Part shown: positions 23,546 through 37,359 of the stretch, in pieces
Layout: each line of letters begins with the position of its first letter
How positions within the stretch are numbered: position 1 is the first letter of the stretch
NCBI GenBank assembly: GCA_000469685.2
Contig: LS997563.1
Span: 16,518,757-16,582,756 of the forward strand
DNA length: 64,000 bases
From: Haemonchus contortus
Taxonomy: Eukaryota; Nematoda; Chromadorea; Rhabditida; Trichostrongylidae
Direction of reading: 5' to 3'
Made by a program: the position numbers and the translations under genes
The notes under the pieces: generated by a model
Database searches by the model: none
Told to the model about the DNA's origin: nothing
What the model saw: the letters and a program-made list of their open reading frames with translations, nothing else

Positions 23546-23848
23546 AACCCCACAACTTTTATATAATACATCCATTGTCCTGAATTTTGATGTGTCAATA
23601 TATAGCTCGATGATCGCTCGGAATGTCGTCGTCATGGGTATGGGAAGATTATTACTGAAGGACTCCTCTTTTGAAGCTAGAACGGATGCTATAGGGATAT
23701 AAAGAGAAGCCTAAATGATGACTTCTTTTTTCAGAGTTCATTATTTAGTTAGATTGATCCCCTCCAAGACAAAGTAGGTCCACCTGTTCGTTCGGATTCT
23801 TGTCAAAGAGAATCTGAACTAACGGGTGGATACAGCTTTCGGTATACG

Positions 23849-24254
23849 TCAACTGCGACATGCAATAGCAGAAATGATGAACAGAAGGGTTGCCAGCAGA
23901 GGAGATATACTAGAAAATAAGTCCAACAAAACTAATTTGAATTCCAAATTAATTCCTTGAAGGCAGTACTTAACGTGATTGGGGAGCTGAAAGTTTTTCG
24001 CAGAAAGCATGCCATGGGCCAGGCACATGGCGGAAAGCTCTGCGCACACCATCAGCGCAGTGGAGTGAAGCGGGGTTGATTTATTATGAAATCGGATAGC
24101 GTAGGGAAAGAGCATGAGAACTCGGCAATGACTCACCAATAATATAATATGTTGTTTAATAATACCCGGATTATTGCAATGAAGGCAGACAAACACGAAG
24201 AAAAGCGAGATGACTAGAGCCAGCAAAAGACACATCAATACTGCACACAACCAT
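23849..24254 (-). CDS. Four-span family member C, exons 2 to 4 (first exon not found)
   Basis: Exon 2 is 24137-24254: exactly 118 bp, starting in phase 2 after TTTTTTCAG and ending in phase 0, identical to exon 2 of B and D. It encodes a long membrane span (MCLLLALVISLFFVFVCL) followed by the family loop (NNPGIIKQHIILL). Downstream pieces are 23970-24037 (weak acceptor) and 23849-23909, ending ISAIACRS and TGA, which together replace the single exon 3 of B. Exon 1 with the first membrane span was not located within the next 300 bp upstream. Confidence 0.5.
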
Positions 24255-24829
24255 CTGAAAAAAACGGAATTAATTAACAGTCAGTCAGGTTTTGTTGTCA
24301 AATTACCAGTTAGGGAAACTTTGGGGAGGGAACCTTTGTAGAGCTACCGAACAGTCAGGGGAGATAATATTCGTTGCCTACAGTTGGATTAGCTGGGCTC
24401 AAAAACCGTTACGAACGCCGGCGCAGGTGGCCCCGCCTTATAGTAAAGACTGTTTTGTGGCTTCTAAGCTTGCCCGATCATCCTGCCGGCGCGCTCTATT
24501 CCTCCCCACTCGCAGCTTTGACTACTGTCCAGAACCCCAGGGTGCGGATGAAAAAAACCAACTTCACGAGCATTCAGCACAGGCTCAAAAAGAAGTTTTT
24601 ATGGATTCCGGCTGATCCTTTTTGGTGCTTTTCGTCATCGGCAGACCATTCAGCACAATCGCCTCTCTTTCTGTGCCTACCGTCTCATATCGTGCTACCA
24701 CACAATGTGATTCTTTGCAGTGGGGCAGCAAAAAGGTCTGGTAACTAATGCCAATAACTCATGTAGACCCTCATCCAAGTTTTTTTCCTGCCAAACTCAG
24801 CTAGTTGCTAACTTCTGAGAAGTACCCAC

Positions 24830-24960
24830 CCATCTTGAATCGACATATGTATACTCAAAAGGGTATGGCTCCGGCAATGGGACTGGAATGGAGCACAAGT
24901 ACCACACAATCGAGCTGCAGCCTTCCCCTACCCCTCTCTCCCCCACAACTTTTCCACTTG
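24830..24960 (+). repeat. Dispersed repeat R5, copy b
   Basis: Direct copy of the element at 23380-23545 (CAAAAGGGTATGGCTCCGGC, GGAGCACAAGT, GAGCTGCAGCC), about 1.45 kb away and again followed by a pyrimidine-rich run. Confidence 0.6.
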
Positions 24961-26290
24961 CATTGAATTGAATTTCCTAGGGAAACCATATAGAGAAGCG
25001 GATATTTTGGCAGTGTTTTCGGAGAATTACATAGGATTTCCCACGTTCTCTCCCTGACACTTCGATTCGTAGGTGAGGCCGTCATTGATTCCCGTTAAGA
25101 TTGCAAATGTCGAACTGACGGTTCATGAGGCTGGTAATTTGTTTACTCAGCTAATTGTTGAGCAATTGTTCGATAACACTTTAGATCCATCCATCCCTTA
25201 ACTGCTCCTCCGAAGAGGCATCCCCCTCACCGTTCTTTAGACACAAAGGCTACAAAAGTTTGAACAACTTTACTTCGTAGATATTCGGGGGTTGAATACT
25301 GTTCAACTGGGGCACGCGAAGAATAAGATTCCAGAATTAAAATGAAGTCAGTTTGATCCATGACTTGCAAAGCGTAGTAGCCAGAAGAGAGCCCTGAGTG
25401 GTATGGACCTATCTTGCGTTGCCCTCTCAACTTCTTCAGAATTTCCTATATGGTTGTACTTTGATAGCATGGCCACCATTTCCGCCACACCCTCTGAGGT
25501 TTTGAGGACGGCATTTTTCCCTACGTCAAGCTTTGTCTATGCGGAAATCAATCACTCGAATCCACGTTGTCACTTCAATGCCATCAAAGGTCACCGGTCT
25601 TTTTCTGCAGTTTCAATTCCGACTTCATCGCAGCAATAGGTGAGGGGTGAAGGAGAAGCCATTTCTGACGATTGAAAGGCAGATAAGCATGTTCACCTCC
25701 GATATCACAATTAGGCGGACAGTATGACAGGGGATCGGTCGCCAAACGCTGCATGCCCTGTTAGAAGGCATATGAAATAAAAAGTTTCCGTACCCACCTC
25801 CTCCTATCCGCCAAGTTCCCTACCGAGATGGAAACTCCCCCGGCCGACAATTATGTGATCGAGCTAGAGGCCTATCGAAAAGAGCGTTTTTTTGGGCGTT
25901 ACTACAAATACAAAAAGGGTCGTTTCGTTGCACATTAATCAACCGGGTTCGGATGTCATGTTTCTGGCAGAATTAATTATTTTAATGGGAGATTTAGCTC
26001 TATAGTACTGGGCAATTCTTGTTTTTGAGAGGTTATTCTAAGTTGGAAGTGGCACAGAAGAAACCTTGCTGTTGCACCAACTCAAAAGGTGGACAAAAGA
26101 CCCGACTTTTCCAATTGAAACCTCAAACCTCTTGATAGAGTAGGGGTTTTCTCTGGATTTCCACTTAAAGCACCATAGCATTGGCTCTTCGTATTTCTGA
26201 AAACTCACAGTGGTGTGTAGTATTCCCTCATATGATAGCCGACACCCTCAGTCCAACCATGGAGCATACCGATACCAGTGAGACCAGCAA

Positions 26291-27222
26291 TCAACACGAC
26301 CATTTCGCCGCCAAGAACAACCTTAACCGAGTACTTGAAAAGTGGAAATCGAGTTTGCGTGAAATTTGGAAAAACCTACCCGATGATCCATTCAGGTGTG
26401 AGTTTTGAGGGTGTGAAACTCGCAAAATAATGAACAGAACAGAAAAATTTCTGAAAATTGGGAGATCAAAGGCAGCAATGAAAACAAGAAATAAAATGGC
26501 ACCTGCTAATGCAAGCACAGCAATCCTGAATGTCCAATTCGGCTCTGAAAAGTCGAATTCGAACACGACGCTGAGCAGCACTCGAGCGGCAAACAGGCAA
26601 AAGACGAACTAAATAGGGAAATTTTAAATCCTTTGTATAGCCCTAGAATATGTAGAGAGATCTTCATAGGAACAGTCGAGAAAAGCCATTCTCATAAAGG
26701 GTATGAAGGCAAGGGAAGAGGCCAAAATGGGAGAAACAGCAGATATTTGAGGAATTCACGAAATCGGCCAAATCGCAGTTTTAAGATGATTTCGTGCAAT
26801 GAGCCGACCTTTGCGTTTCAACTGAACTGGAAGCTGTAGGAAGTTATCCATGAAAATTCTCCCGAGGAAATTAATTATAATTTTTTAGGAAAACAAAAAG
26901 TCATATCAAAAATAAGGCATAAGGAAGAGACCAAAGAGGCGTTTCGTCAACGCCTGGCTGGATGCGAACCATCAAAGCGATTCAGATGCGGCAAAACGGT
27001 TAGTGGCCCACTATGCGATTACCTGCTATGGAAACCGACCGGATTACGTGAAATAATTGCTAGGACTGATGAGCTCATTATTGAACTAGTCAACTGGAAC
27101 TTACCAATAGGAATAGATGTGGAAGGAGAAGAAAGTTTCTGTTGTTCGACAGACCAATCATCGAAGTGACGGTGGCCAGAATCATAGCAAAGCTCAGGCA
27201 TGAGAAGGCCCACCATTCAATG
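26291..27222 (-). CDS. Four-span family member D, exons 2 and 3 (first exon not found)
   Basis: Exon 2 is 27105-27222: 118 bp, phase 2 in and phase 0 out, as in B and C. It reads WWAFSCLSFAMILATVTSM followed by the loop NNRNFLLLPHLFLL, close to NSYNLLLPHLFW of B. Exon 3 starts at 26608 after CTATTTAG in phase 0 (FVFCLFAARVLLSVVF) with a last membrane span (IAVLALAGAILFLVFIAAF). It stays open to a TGA at about 26291, giving a longer tail than in B unless a donor such as that near 26387 is used. The 480 bp intron between holds nothing I recognise. Exon 1 was not found. Confidence 0.5.
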
Positions 27223-27557
27223 CTGCAACAAAAAATGGTTTCGAGCGCAATCAATCGAAGGCCCGGAAAATCTTTAATCCATTTCTTTGTTTGGAATCCG
27301 GAACATCGCTTTCCTGCTACTACTAGAGGATGTGGTGATATTCGGTTGCGAGTGCGATGAGCGATGCGAACTCTCCTCGCTCGAAAAAAAGGCGCTGTTA
27401 ATTGCAGGAGTTCAGCAACTGCCAAAGTTGAGAGCTTGACTCCAAAATTGAGGCCCTGACGCGCGTGCCAGCATTCGACAAAAACTTATATTGGCGGAGG
27501 TTGAAGCCACAGTTCACGATAATCCTTAGGTATCTAGCTCAAGTGAAATAACGGAAT

Positions 27558-27840
27558 CTATGGTGAAGAATTGGGCAAAAATGGCGGAGAAAATAGCGAG
27601 TTTCAAGAAGTATACGGTTTCAAAACGGTGGTACAGAGGAGGGTTGTACGAGATTATGTGTCCTAACCGTCTGGATGTCTCTCACATAAGCGTACTGTTC
27701 CTCGGCTTCCTAAGGCTTCATTGTGAATAATACAGTCTTGACAAGGCCATCATAGCACAGCCACTTTTGGGTGTGTATGTCGGCCAAGCCGCTTTCGGAG
27801 CCTTTATAACGCCCTGTCGAGATTGTTTTGCGTCCCGACA
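27558..27840 (+). repeat. Dispersed repeat R2, copy a
   Basis: Shares with 30895-31395 and 44220-44440 an ordered set of blocks: TATGGTG(A/C)AGAA, GTACGAGATTATG, AACCGTCTGG(A/G)TGTCTC, GCGTACT, CATTGTGAAT, a CTTTTGGGTGTGTATGTCGG-type block, and in copies a and c CGCCCTGTCGAGAT. No inverted termini or coding frame seen. Confidence 0.6.
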
Positions 27841-28569
27841 ATGACACACTTTCCTTAGAGGCCGCGGTTCATCTCAAGGAAAAAACGCAAAAGAACTATT
27901 TTCATCATGAACTGTGCATTCGAAGAGTGTACGTATATCGCGTTTGACCCCTTTATTGTCATCGACATATAAACATCAATACGGGATTGAAAATTTGCCA
28001 TTCGTGTAGTCTTGACCATGTTTATGAAGCAGAATTCTTTAGAGCAATTCAAACGCGTGACGATCTCAAAAAGATCTCGAAGCTCGCTGAATGTGCCGCA
28101 GTCTCTTCACCAGTTAATTTAAAAAGATTTTTGTTGTGCCTACACTTTTCTCCGTTCTGTCTTTCTTGGGAAATTCCACTTTACTTACAACAGCGGAGCA
28201 AGGTAGCACGTTTTCTACCTTACTATTATGAAGCAAGCAATACCGTGGTAAAGCAGTCAAAGCTCGATTCTAGCAGTTTCTTTCACCTTTAGTCTTTGAT
28301 ATTAATCAGATTAGCTTCTAAGCATTCGACGGAAATGACCTTTTGACCACACAGAAAGCGAATCAGAGAATCTGCACATAGAAGCAGATATTGAATTTCC
28401 TGCTAATTCTCTGGTTGAATTTTTTTAGCAGCAGTCGAATCTATTGGGATAATGAGCTGAAGTGGCTGAGAGCCCTGAGAATGAGAACTGAGGAGGAAAT
28501 CGAAGACGCTTCGAAGGTTTGATGGCTAGCTCACTGCTTAAGAGCCTCATTAAGTTATCAAATAAATAT

Positions 28570-28767
28570 CTATGCAGAAAGTTGTCGAGAGACCCTTTCG
28601 AGAATTCTTCCCTCGTTGAGCCTATAATTACTCCTCAGCATACGCTCAAGTCCATAGACCACATCCGGTTCCACGGGGAGTGATGTTTGGCCTGAATTGG
28701 AACACTTTCCCGTGCAGTTTATATGCTTGCCCATGAGAAACACCGAATGCGGACCCATGGTCATTCT
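28570..28767 (-). CDS. Orphan exon candidate, unknown product
   Basis: After TTTTTCTAG at 28768 a minus-strand frame starts ATGACCATGGGTCCG and stays open for 64 codons to TAG at 28570. It has balanced composition and a small Cys pair (INCTGKCSNSG). No partner exon with matching phase was found on either side, and the family is not recognised. Confidence 0.25.
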   Translation of the reverse strand, partial: RMTMGPHSVFLMGKHINCTGKCSNSGQTSLPVEPDVVYGLERMLRSNYRLNEGRILERVSRQLSA

Positions 28768-30894
28768 AGAAAAACCATACGCCGCTAAAACAACAATGAT
28801 TGGCTATGAGTGAAAATGTGATCTTCATTTTCACTTCCCAAACTTATTTTAGGGTAGGACGGATGAAATGAGAAGTCTGTCGGCCTTTGTTCGGCTCGTG
28901 AAAGACGCTTTCCTGATAAGCTGTAGATCCCCCAAAATGGAGTTTTTCCTACAACTCGCCCTAATTCGTGCAGCTTTCGGCATTGGGAAGAAACATGCAT
29001 GTGGTTTTAATAGGAACGGTGGTACTCACAGAACTAACACCGTTTTTTGATAAGTTCTTCTGTTAATTTGGGGCATTCGAGAGTTACATCGGAAGCCACT
29101 TTCGGACGCGTCCGGTAGCCACTATAGGGAAAAGTTCGATCCAAAAGAGCATTCTATTCAAAGGGGGCCAAAGGTGTTGGTCGAAAACCCTTGATGAAAA
29201 ACGTTTTTGAAAAAGGGACCAAAGTGGAACCACTACCCACTCCACAGGATGTGCATTGTGACGTCAAAACGGCATAATCACATTTCCGAGGCAGAAAGAC
29301 TCCGCGTTGACAAAAGTACGTCAGTATTCAGTAAGTACAACGTTTGCCCGCTCTTCCTGTGTACTAGGAGATTGCCGTTGACAACTTTATTTATGTGAGT
29401 GGCTCAAAAGTTCTCCGAGAACAGAGTTGTAATTCCAGCGCTGCACTATGTTCGGCTGTGAATGGCAGTGACATGCTGGCGTTAATTGGAAGTTTTCATC
29501 ACAGTACACTGCAGAAAACCGGGGTGGAAGGGGGAGGGAGGCAGGGGAGTGGCTTATGGAATCGTTCATTCAACAATCTCAGGATCACGACAGCTCTTAG
29601 CGATTCGCGAAGATCCAGTGGCTAGGAAGCTACATAGCTACAGGAAGTCAGCCAAACCGCTTCTCCTTCAGGGTAATTATTAAGTCACGGTTACAGGTCA
29701 CGAGAGCTGGAAAGGTGTAGAAGCTTGTTAGGTGTAGGCTCTATTAATGAGCCAGACACGTCCCTTCAACGAGTTTATATTCAAAGAAGCTTACAGAACG
29801 CATTCAGTTGATCAGGAAGTAAATTGTTTACCATAAGCCTATACCTGTAAATCAGGTTACTTTAGTGAAATACTATTTAGAACTTCATTATAAAAATGAG
29901 TAATCGGCTAGAAATGGCGTGAGGTGGTTACAGTAAAAGCGTTACGTCCCATCAAGGCAACAATGAGCCACACAATCCTATGATGAAACGAAAAGAACTC
30001 CCTAATTCTTTTATGCTTTATGCTAATCTTTTATGGCTCACTCATCTTTGCTCTCCCGTACCAGCATTTCTTGGCTGCCACCTGTGTAGATGGTTAAACA
30101 GCTCAATTCGGTGAAGACTAAGTCTACAGAATGGCCTCTGGACAAATTTTTGAGGAGCACCTCAAAACCTCTGCGAATGCAAACATGCAACTATGAATTT
30201 TGTGGCTGAGCCTAAGAGAGAATGAAGACCCTTTTGTGCACCGGGGATTTTTGTAGGAGAAGTATGGGTATAGGGAACAGCTTTCTGAACGAAATTTCTT
30301 CGGTCCATTCATAAATTTTAGTCACCCAATAGATAAGTAGCCAGTGCTGATCCAGCCATGTTGTGAGGGTGTTTGTTTCTCTGAAGGGTAATTACTTCCT
30401 TTCTTTTTCCTTTAAATTGCCCCATTACTGGTTTATCTCAGGAAGCGAAAAGAAGATACGAACGAATCAAATGTATGACCAAATGGAACATTCCACAAAA
30501 GAGACCAACCATACAAAAAGAGAAGTACCTGAGCGTTATTTTGGTGTTTGGGTGATTGCCATTTCAATTTAATGTCGTTTTCCACCAAAATTACCTTTGG
30601 ATTAGCGTAACTTTCTCGATGACAGACAGTTATTCCGAGATTAACAGAGGCAACAGGCATTCACCTTTGCTTTCTTGTTGCTGTCGAAGAATGTGAGTAA
30701 ATTAGATCAAGCGAATGGCTCACTGAGTATTTCGAGGTCTACTTTTTAAGCTTTTGGCGAATCTGATCAAAAAATCTGTAGTATAGAACCAACCGTTGAC
30801 CTCTAAGGTAAGGATTTCTAATCGGAGGTCACTTATACGGAAACATCCTATGAAACCTAAAAGTTATCGCTTTCATAACAAGCGAGTACTTTGA

Positions 30895-31395
30895 ATGAGA
30901 TAATGGAAGTTATGGTGCAGAACAGTGCAAAGGTGGTGAAGAAAGCACGAAGCTAGGCCGATTCCAAGAAAAAGGTTACGAACAAGTACTAAGAAAGGGG
31001 GTTCTACGAGATTATGATGACTGAACCGGGAGGGACGGGTTATTGGACGAGTCGTCAGTCGTTGAGATAGCATGAAGAGCTGAAGAGCTGGCGACAGTAG
31101 GTTAGAAATGACAGAAATTTTCTCCCACTGGGCGATCCATATCACTGACGGCATGGTTTATAGCGTAAAAGTTATTTTCTTGAAAAAGAAGAAGATGCCT
31201 GATTGCGGGTTCAGTATAAGTGCGTCGCCTTCTGTAACCGTCTGGGTGTCTCCCAAGTAAGCGTACTAACCATCGGCGTTTTAGTGCTTTATTGTGAATG
31301 GTGCAACCTTAACAACAAAGTCATAACAGGGTCAGTTTTGGGTTTGTATGTCGCTCGGCCTGCTTAGACCTTTTTTAGCTCGACAGTACTAAATT
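30895..31395 (+). repeat. Dispersed repeat R2, copy b (interrupted)
   Basis: The first part (30895-31025, ending CTACGAGATTATGA) and second part (from about 31206, AACCGTCTGGGTGTCTC through TTTGTATGTCG) match copy a, but about 180 bp of unrelated DNA lies between them. This looks like a nested insertion or rearrangement. Confidence 0.55.
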
Positions 31396-33593
31396 TGCTG
31401 TACCAGGGGGTAACATGTTACCCAAGGGTAAATCCCAGACACTTTTCCGAAGTGCCTTCAATGCAATTTTATATTAAAATGCCCTTAAAAGATCAGAGTA
31501 CTGAAACTACCTTCACTTGGGGTTCTAGTAATTCTCAGCTCGAACTCCATTGAGTGCAAAGGAATTCAGAGATTCAGAGGAATTCCCTCGAGTAGAGTGC
31601 AGGTGTTACTGAGTTTATTTCGACATTCAGACGTTAAAGTCTAGAAATTAGGGCAGCCTAGCTTTATGATAGCATTGTGAGCCAGAGGTTGTTGAAGCTC
31701 ATTGGGTAATCGTAGGGACCACTTTCTCGTGGGAATTGCTCTCTCATCCACACTCATCAGGAACTATCTCAAATGAGACTTATCTCGAGAATGGCTGAAC
31801 TTCTTCAATTACCGTATCAAGAATGCTACCATAAAAGAAAACTCTTCATTAGGAAATGTCTGAAAGACCTGTTGTACTTTTAGTTGGACATCGTGTCACT
31901 CGAGAAGAACTTTGAGTATAAGTTCATTGTAAATGCAAGCTTTATAAATCGTGCAAATGGCTCGATTTGATTTTGTCTCAGTTTTTGACAGATTGAAGAA
32001 ATGCATGAGAAACGTGAAAAAAAATAAGAAAAAGCTGAGACTCAGAAAAATCGGCACCTGGAGGACCCTATGTTGTCAGACTCTATGAGATGGGTTTAAT
32101 GGTTTACAGATGGAACATAACGAACCTAACAAACTGCTTGTCCTCATAAATTGATACGGATTGAAGTTTGGCAGCAATGACAGCCATCGAAGCAACCAGG
32201 CATACGACAGACATTACCAGTTGTACCAGAAGACACGTCCAAGTCAGCGATCGTGATGACACCATCGCTTCTTTGCGGTAATGACGACGACGTCAAACTG
32301 CCTGGTCTTAGCCGCCAGCAGATTCAATGTCACTGAATGAATACCCTTTTTGATAGGGATATGTGAACAAATAATACGACGATTCTTTGATACAGAAGAA
32401 CGAACGAAGAATGAACAAACAAACAAACAAACAACAAGGCAATGATGAAGCTACGGAGACAGAACTCGGATCGACTGAAAACGATCACTGGAAGAAGGGC
32501 GACCAGAGCTGTGAATGGATTGATCGGATATTTGTAATATGACTTCGAGTTAAGAGTTAAGTTAAAGCAGTTATGAGTTGAATATGCAAAGCAGAGAATT
32601 TCAAGTCAATAACGATAAAACGTTGGATTAAGGGTGATCGGGATAATGGCAGAAGCTCAGCTCCTACACCTGACGCTTGGTGACGACGGTTCCTGATGCG
32701 ATAAGTGCCGAATGACGTTCAGATTGTTTCTGTTTCTGAACAACAGGAAGCCAGAGGCGATTACTGACAGGGCCAAGAATTTCTCAGCAAATCTCCTTCT
32801 TATCTACGGATTATAATTAATTTACTACTAAGTATGTTTTGAGAAATCTGAAAAGTAAACAACGATATGATGAAAGTTCAGAACCGTGTTTGAGCAGGAA
32901 ATGAGTGTACATTTTCATTCGTTTTCGTAGGTCCCCTTCGTGTCGAATATGTCGGCATGTGTAAATGGAAGATCGAGGTTTTGATATGACCATTTAACTT
33001 CAAACGCGAGAAAAATAAAAGTAAAATAAAGTTTAGAGGTATGTGGGACGATAAGTTCGATTTTGGTTACAGGATGCAACGATGGAGCCTCTTGTCCCGA
33101 AAGTTTCAAAAAAAAATTGAAAATACTCCTTAGATCCAATACCGGCGAGCTCAAAAAGCAATATTGTATCGAGCCATTATTTGGGCCAATCGTGCTACTC
33201 TACATATATGAACAGATTTTAATCTCATGGACCAAAGCGCAGTACGTTGAGGAGCAACTTTGGTATCTTTACACTAGCAATATAGAAAGCACTGTCAGAT
33301 AGGCTCTTTCAGAAAAAAAGCTTTTGAGACGAGACGAACGAGTCCCATTTCCCCAAGACACAACTGCACTCATAAATCGGGTGGTCGTTAGGAGGAGCGC
33401 GCGAGTCAGGCAGGCATGCTGCAAAGAAAAACGGCCGTTAAGAACGAAGTGCAATTTGTCGCATGGTTATTATGGGGATGTTTATTGGCTGAAAAGACAA
33501 AGAAAAGGGCACAGCGTTCAGTTTGACATCCATATAATGGGAGTTCTAGAAGAAGACTAGGGAAAGGTTTTTAGAGCGATGTTTGCTATGTTC

Positions 33594-33870
33594 GGAGCTT
33601 ATGTAGGGGCAAGTGGCACCCTGTCACACATGCATGGGTTCGGGTCTATATCTGCCTAGCCCAGCTCCGAAGTCGGTTAATTGATAACATACTCGTCTGG
33701 GAGAGTGAAACGCACTAAGCTGTACCTCGGCTGGCCACCGCAGTCATCGTATAGGCCACATTCGCGTTCAATACGCCACTACACGAATCCGAATTGAAGT
33801 CGTATGCGGGGCGTATCCTTCAAGCGGGATTGATCAACGGCCAGAACCTTGTCCTCTATTATACTTATCC
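33594..33870 (+). mobile_element. tRNA-derived SINE copy 4, near full length
   Basis: Head GGAGCTTATGTAGGGG with a B-box remnant GGGTTCGGGTC, then body landmarks GTCGGTTAATTGATA, CGTCTGGGAGAG, CGGCTGGCCACCGCA, TTCAATACGCCAC and the 3' end GGGATTGATCAACGGCC. Confidence 0.7.
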
Positions 33871-36800
33871 TAATATTTACTATCGAGACCGTTGTCCCTG
33901 GTAGGGTAGGCTGGAACAAGGTTCTCGAAGGCGCAGTTGAATGTTTTTGAAAGTGTAAAAGCTCAGCAGAGGAATGGAATAATTGCACACGGCATTAAGA
34001 TACTCCGAGACCATCAGTAATCACCAGTTAGCGGAAAAATAGAAGGAAAAGGTTTCTGGGATAAATGCCGAGGTGAAGAAATGACTGTTCGAATCTTCAA
34101 TTCAGATGTCATCGTCGTACGGGCAGACATCCATCGAGACCATCTCGTAAACAACTGCCTCGATTGCATCCTTCATAACACTTTTCTCATGAAAAAAATG
34201 ACATGATATAATAGATGTAGTAAAACAAAATCGGCCATGACTACAATGGAAACGTTCCTATACTGTCTATAATATTATCAATTCTACCTGTACTTGGCGA
34301 CATTACTGACAGAACAGAAAATGGAGGATGAAGTTCATTACCCGAAGAAAAATCAAGAAATTGGAAGAAAATTTGATTTAGTGGACAAAACGCAGCACCA
34401 CGAACCCTCTACAGGCACTAGATACATATTGATGGAGGTAATCTGGGGAATTCAGGAAGTCACGATTTCATTGGACTTATTGAATTATGAAGATGGGGAC
34501 TCGAATGATGGTGAAAACGTGGAATCGATGAGCTCTCTCTACGTTGTCTAATACGGGAAGGACGTTCCCCATGCTCGTGTTTTCACGATTCCTTGAATCT
34601 GAAAACTTTTTAAGGGTAAACATGAGGAGTTAAGTCGTTCAGCGTCACGCACTTGCTTTGACACATGCCGTACGTCTGGCATTTGGATGCTTGTCTGGTT
34701 TAGGAGTGAGGGTGAGTCGATTTTCTAAGGACGCATCATAGGACTGCGTATTACCCTCTTACTAGTGCCTATAGACACATATCCTCAGGGCCATTTCACG
34801 GATAAAATGGTAAAGGACCGGGACGACACAATTTCAAACTACTTTCTAACATTATGTGTTTTATACTGAAAGATCTGTCACTGTTACAGTAACACAAATG
34901 GACCTCATTCCCCTGAGCTTGAGAACCCCTATCCCAACCGCTCGAGGAAATCGACGATCAATGGGGCGACAGGTGGCAGGCGATACTGGAAGATCATAAA
35001 ACTTTGTAGAGATGACACTTTAATCACTTTGCCTGGTCCAGATTCTGAAGATCGGCATACCAAACGAACTCGATCCTCACATGCATAGGGTACATTATTT
35101 ATCAAGGTCGTTCTGTAGACTGGAACACCTCGTCATTTCTTCCTTTTCAACCATTCCGTTGTGTCAAAAGTCAAAGAGCGTAGGGATTTTTGATGTGTGT
35201 TCGTCTATATGCGCCGTGTCTTGTACGGGGTTCATAGTTTCCGCATACATAGGGTAGAACGTTCATAGGGTGAGACCGTCATGTAGACTGGATGACCTCA
35301 CCATATCTACAACAAAAAGCAGTTCAGTCGTTGATTGAGCATGGTCTAAGTGTTATGGACCCGGATCAGAAGGGGCCTAGCGGTACCCGGTCGTCCAAAT
35401 TTTGAATTTCGATTACTTGAGCGGAAAATAAAAGATTCATTATTTCCCAGTTTCTCAGAATCAATGAAACGCGTCAGAGGAATTAATTCGGAATTATTCG
35501 AAATTTCAATCTTCAAGAAATTACCTTCGGGATTTAAAACGGGAATCATAAATCCAATCGGGTTTGAAAGGCTCTGAAAAAACAAATGCTTCACAGACAG
35601 GCAAGATTAGTGGGAAGGAAAAATTCATGGGCTCCTGCAAGCCATAGAGCATTTAGGCAACAGAGCATTAGACATCACATCTGATTTTTGACACAATGGA
35701 TTGGATTGAAAAGGCGTGACTGTCGGTCGCGGCATGGCATGGAAGTAATTTGAGAAAAATCTGAGCATTACTCTGTTTATCATTTATTGTTTTCAGAAGT
35801 TTTCTGATAATTTTGCTTACATAATAACATCAAGATAAGTAACTTTTTTTTATGAAAAATCGTTAAATAATTGAACAAATAAAAGTCGATTTTTTAATTT
35901 TTTAATTCTCCCACAGGAATGAAACACTATTCAGAAAAAAATTCAAATGTTATTGTGTTCATCAGGTCACTAGGGACTATGAAAGGGATGTTTCGCTCCA
36001 CCCCGGAAGTATAAGAAGGTCTTTCAATTCGAACCAACAGGATGATTTCCATAACTTGGGGAGGAACCAGGAATGCACTGATGACGACGACGATCCAACT
36101 GTTAAGTGGTCAGCTTTTTTGGGTCTCAGGTAAAGTAAATAGTTCAGGCTCTCAGAAGAGTCGGAAATCAGAGGCTCAATCAATAGGGCAAAAAAAAGTA
36201 ACAATAAATGCATAATTTGATTCGGCATGATGTTTCTGTTAATTGCTGTTATCTCGCCGATGTGGGCGAGGGTTCCTCAGATTGGCGAGCTATGGGCAAA
36301 ACTTCAAAACTCATGCCCATATTTGTGGTTTCCGGGTACCACGAAATGAAGTGACTTAAAAAAACGAAATGAAAAAAAGAAGAAACAGAGAGAGAGAGAA
36401 AGGGAAGAGAAGAAAAGAGGCGGAACTCTTACTAATTACTGATAATATCTCAAAAAAAAAAACACAACGCTTAGAAGTCATCGAGGGTGCCCGTTAATAT
36501 GTACCAACAACAATGGGTCGATCCCACACACGGTGCTTCACTTCTTAAAAACGGGGTTCTACTGTTATAAAACATTGTATGTGGGACTGCGGCATAAAAA
36601 TCAAGTTAACAGATATGAATTTTTTTAAAAACTCGATTCCTATTAACCACAGAAAATAATTGCAAAGTCTCAGTTGAGTTATTGGACCGCGGGAAAAACG
36701 GGTTATCTGGGACGTTTCGCAACAGCTAATAACGAGCTCTGTCCCACTTATAGGCCCTCTTGTCTCTGGGAAAGCTCTGAAAAATGGACACAACCACAAC

Positions 36801-37359
36801 CCATAAGCGTCGAATAATTGGGGTGATTCCTGACGGAAAATTTATCTTCATAGCAGGTTCATCAAAGTTGAAGAGTTCTAGAACACTGATAGAAGCTGTC
36901 CATATGAACCATGGACAATCTGAGGGAATCCATAGTCTTTATGGGCTATGGAGTCTGCATGCCATTGCACGAACAACTGCAAGTTGTCAGACAAACGACG
37001 ATTTTTTTGCTTTTGGCTCGCAGCAAGTTCCCAGAAGAACTGGTGGAAAAAAGTAAGCAATAAAATCTTCGAAAATGGAATTTCATCTGGAAAGCAAAAG
37101 TTTTATCCAAGAGGCTCACGAAGAAGTTTCACAGCTGGAAACGCCTTCGTGCCCTTGTGGAAAGGTTCGTTTCCGTTGCATTCAAGCCTAACTATCTTCA
37201 CCCCGAATTGTGCAAATTAGCAGGCTAGGCTGGTTTTTACCATGCCTCGTCGGCTCTGGCTTCGCACTTTCCCAATATTTCCATTTAGCATTGAGGAATG
37301 CCCACATACCCTACTCTTTCACAGAGATTCTCTTCTGAACCAACAATTATGAATCAGGT

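Noticed and set aside
25348..25524. Minus-strand frame reading EGVAEMVAMLSKYNHIG, antisense to another open frame
   Set aside because: Both strands are open and neither has matching splice sites. It may be an exon, but support is too thin to list as a gene.
34294..34551. 85-codon acidic plus-strand frame
   Set aside because: ATG-initiated and charged, but isolated, with no acceptor or donor and no recognisable motif; could be chance.
36784..37220. Two overlapping plus-strand 90-codon frames
   Set aside because: They overlap each other and a minus-strand frame; composition is not convincing and no splice support was seen.
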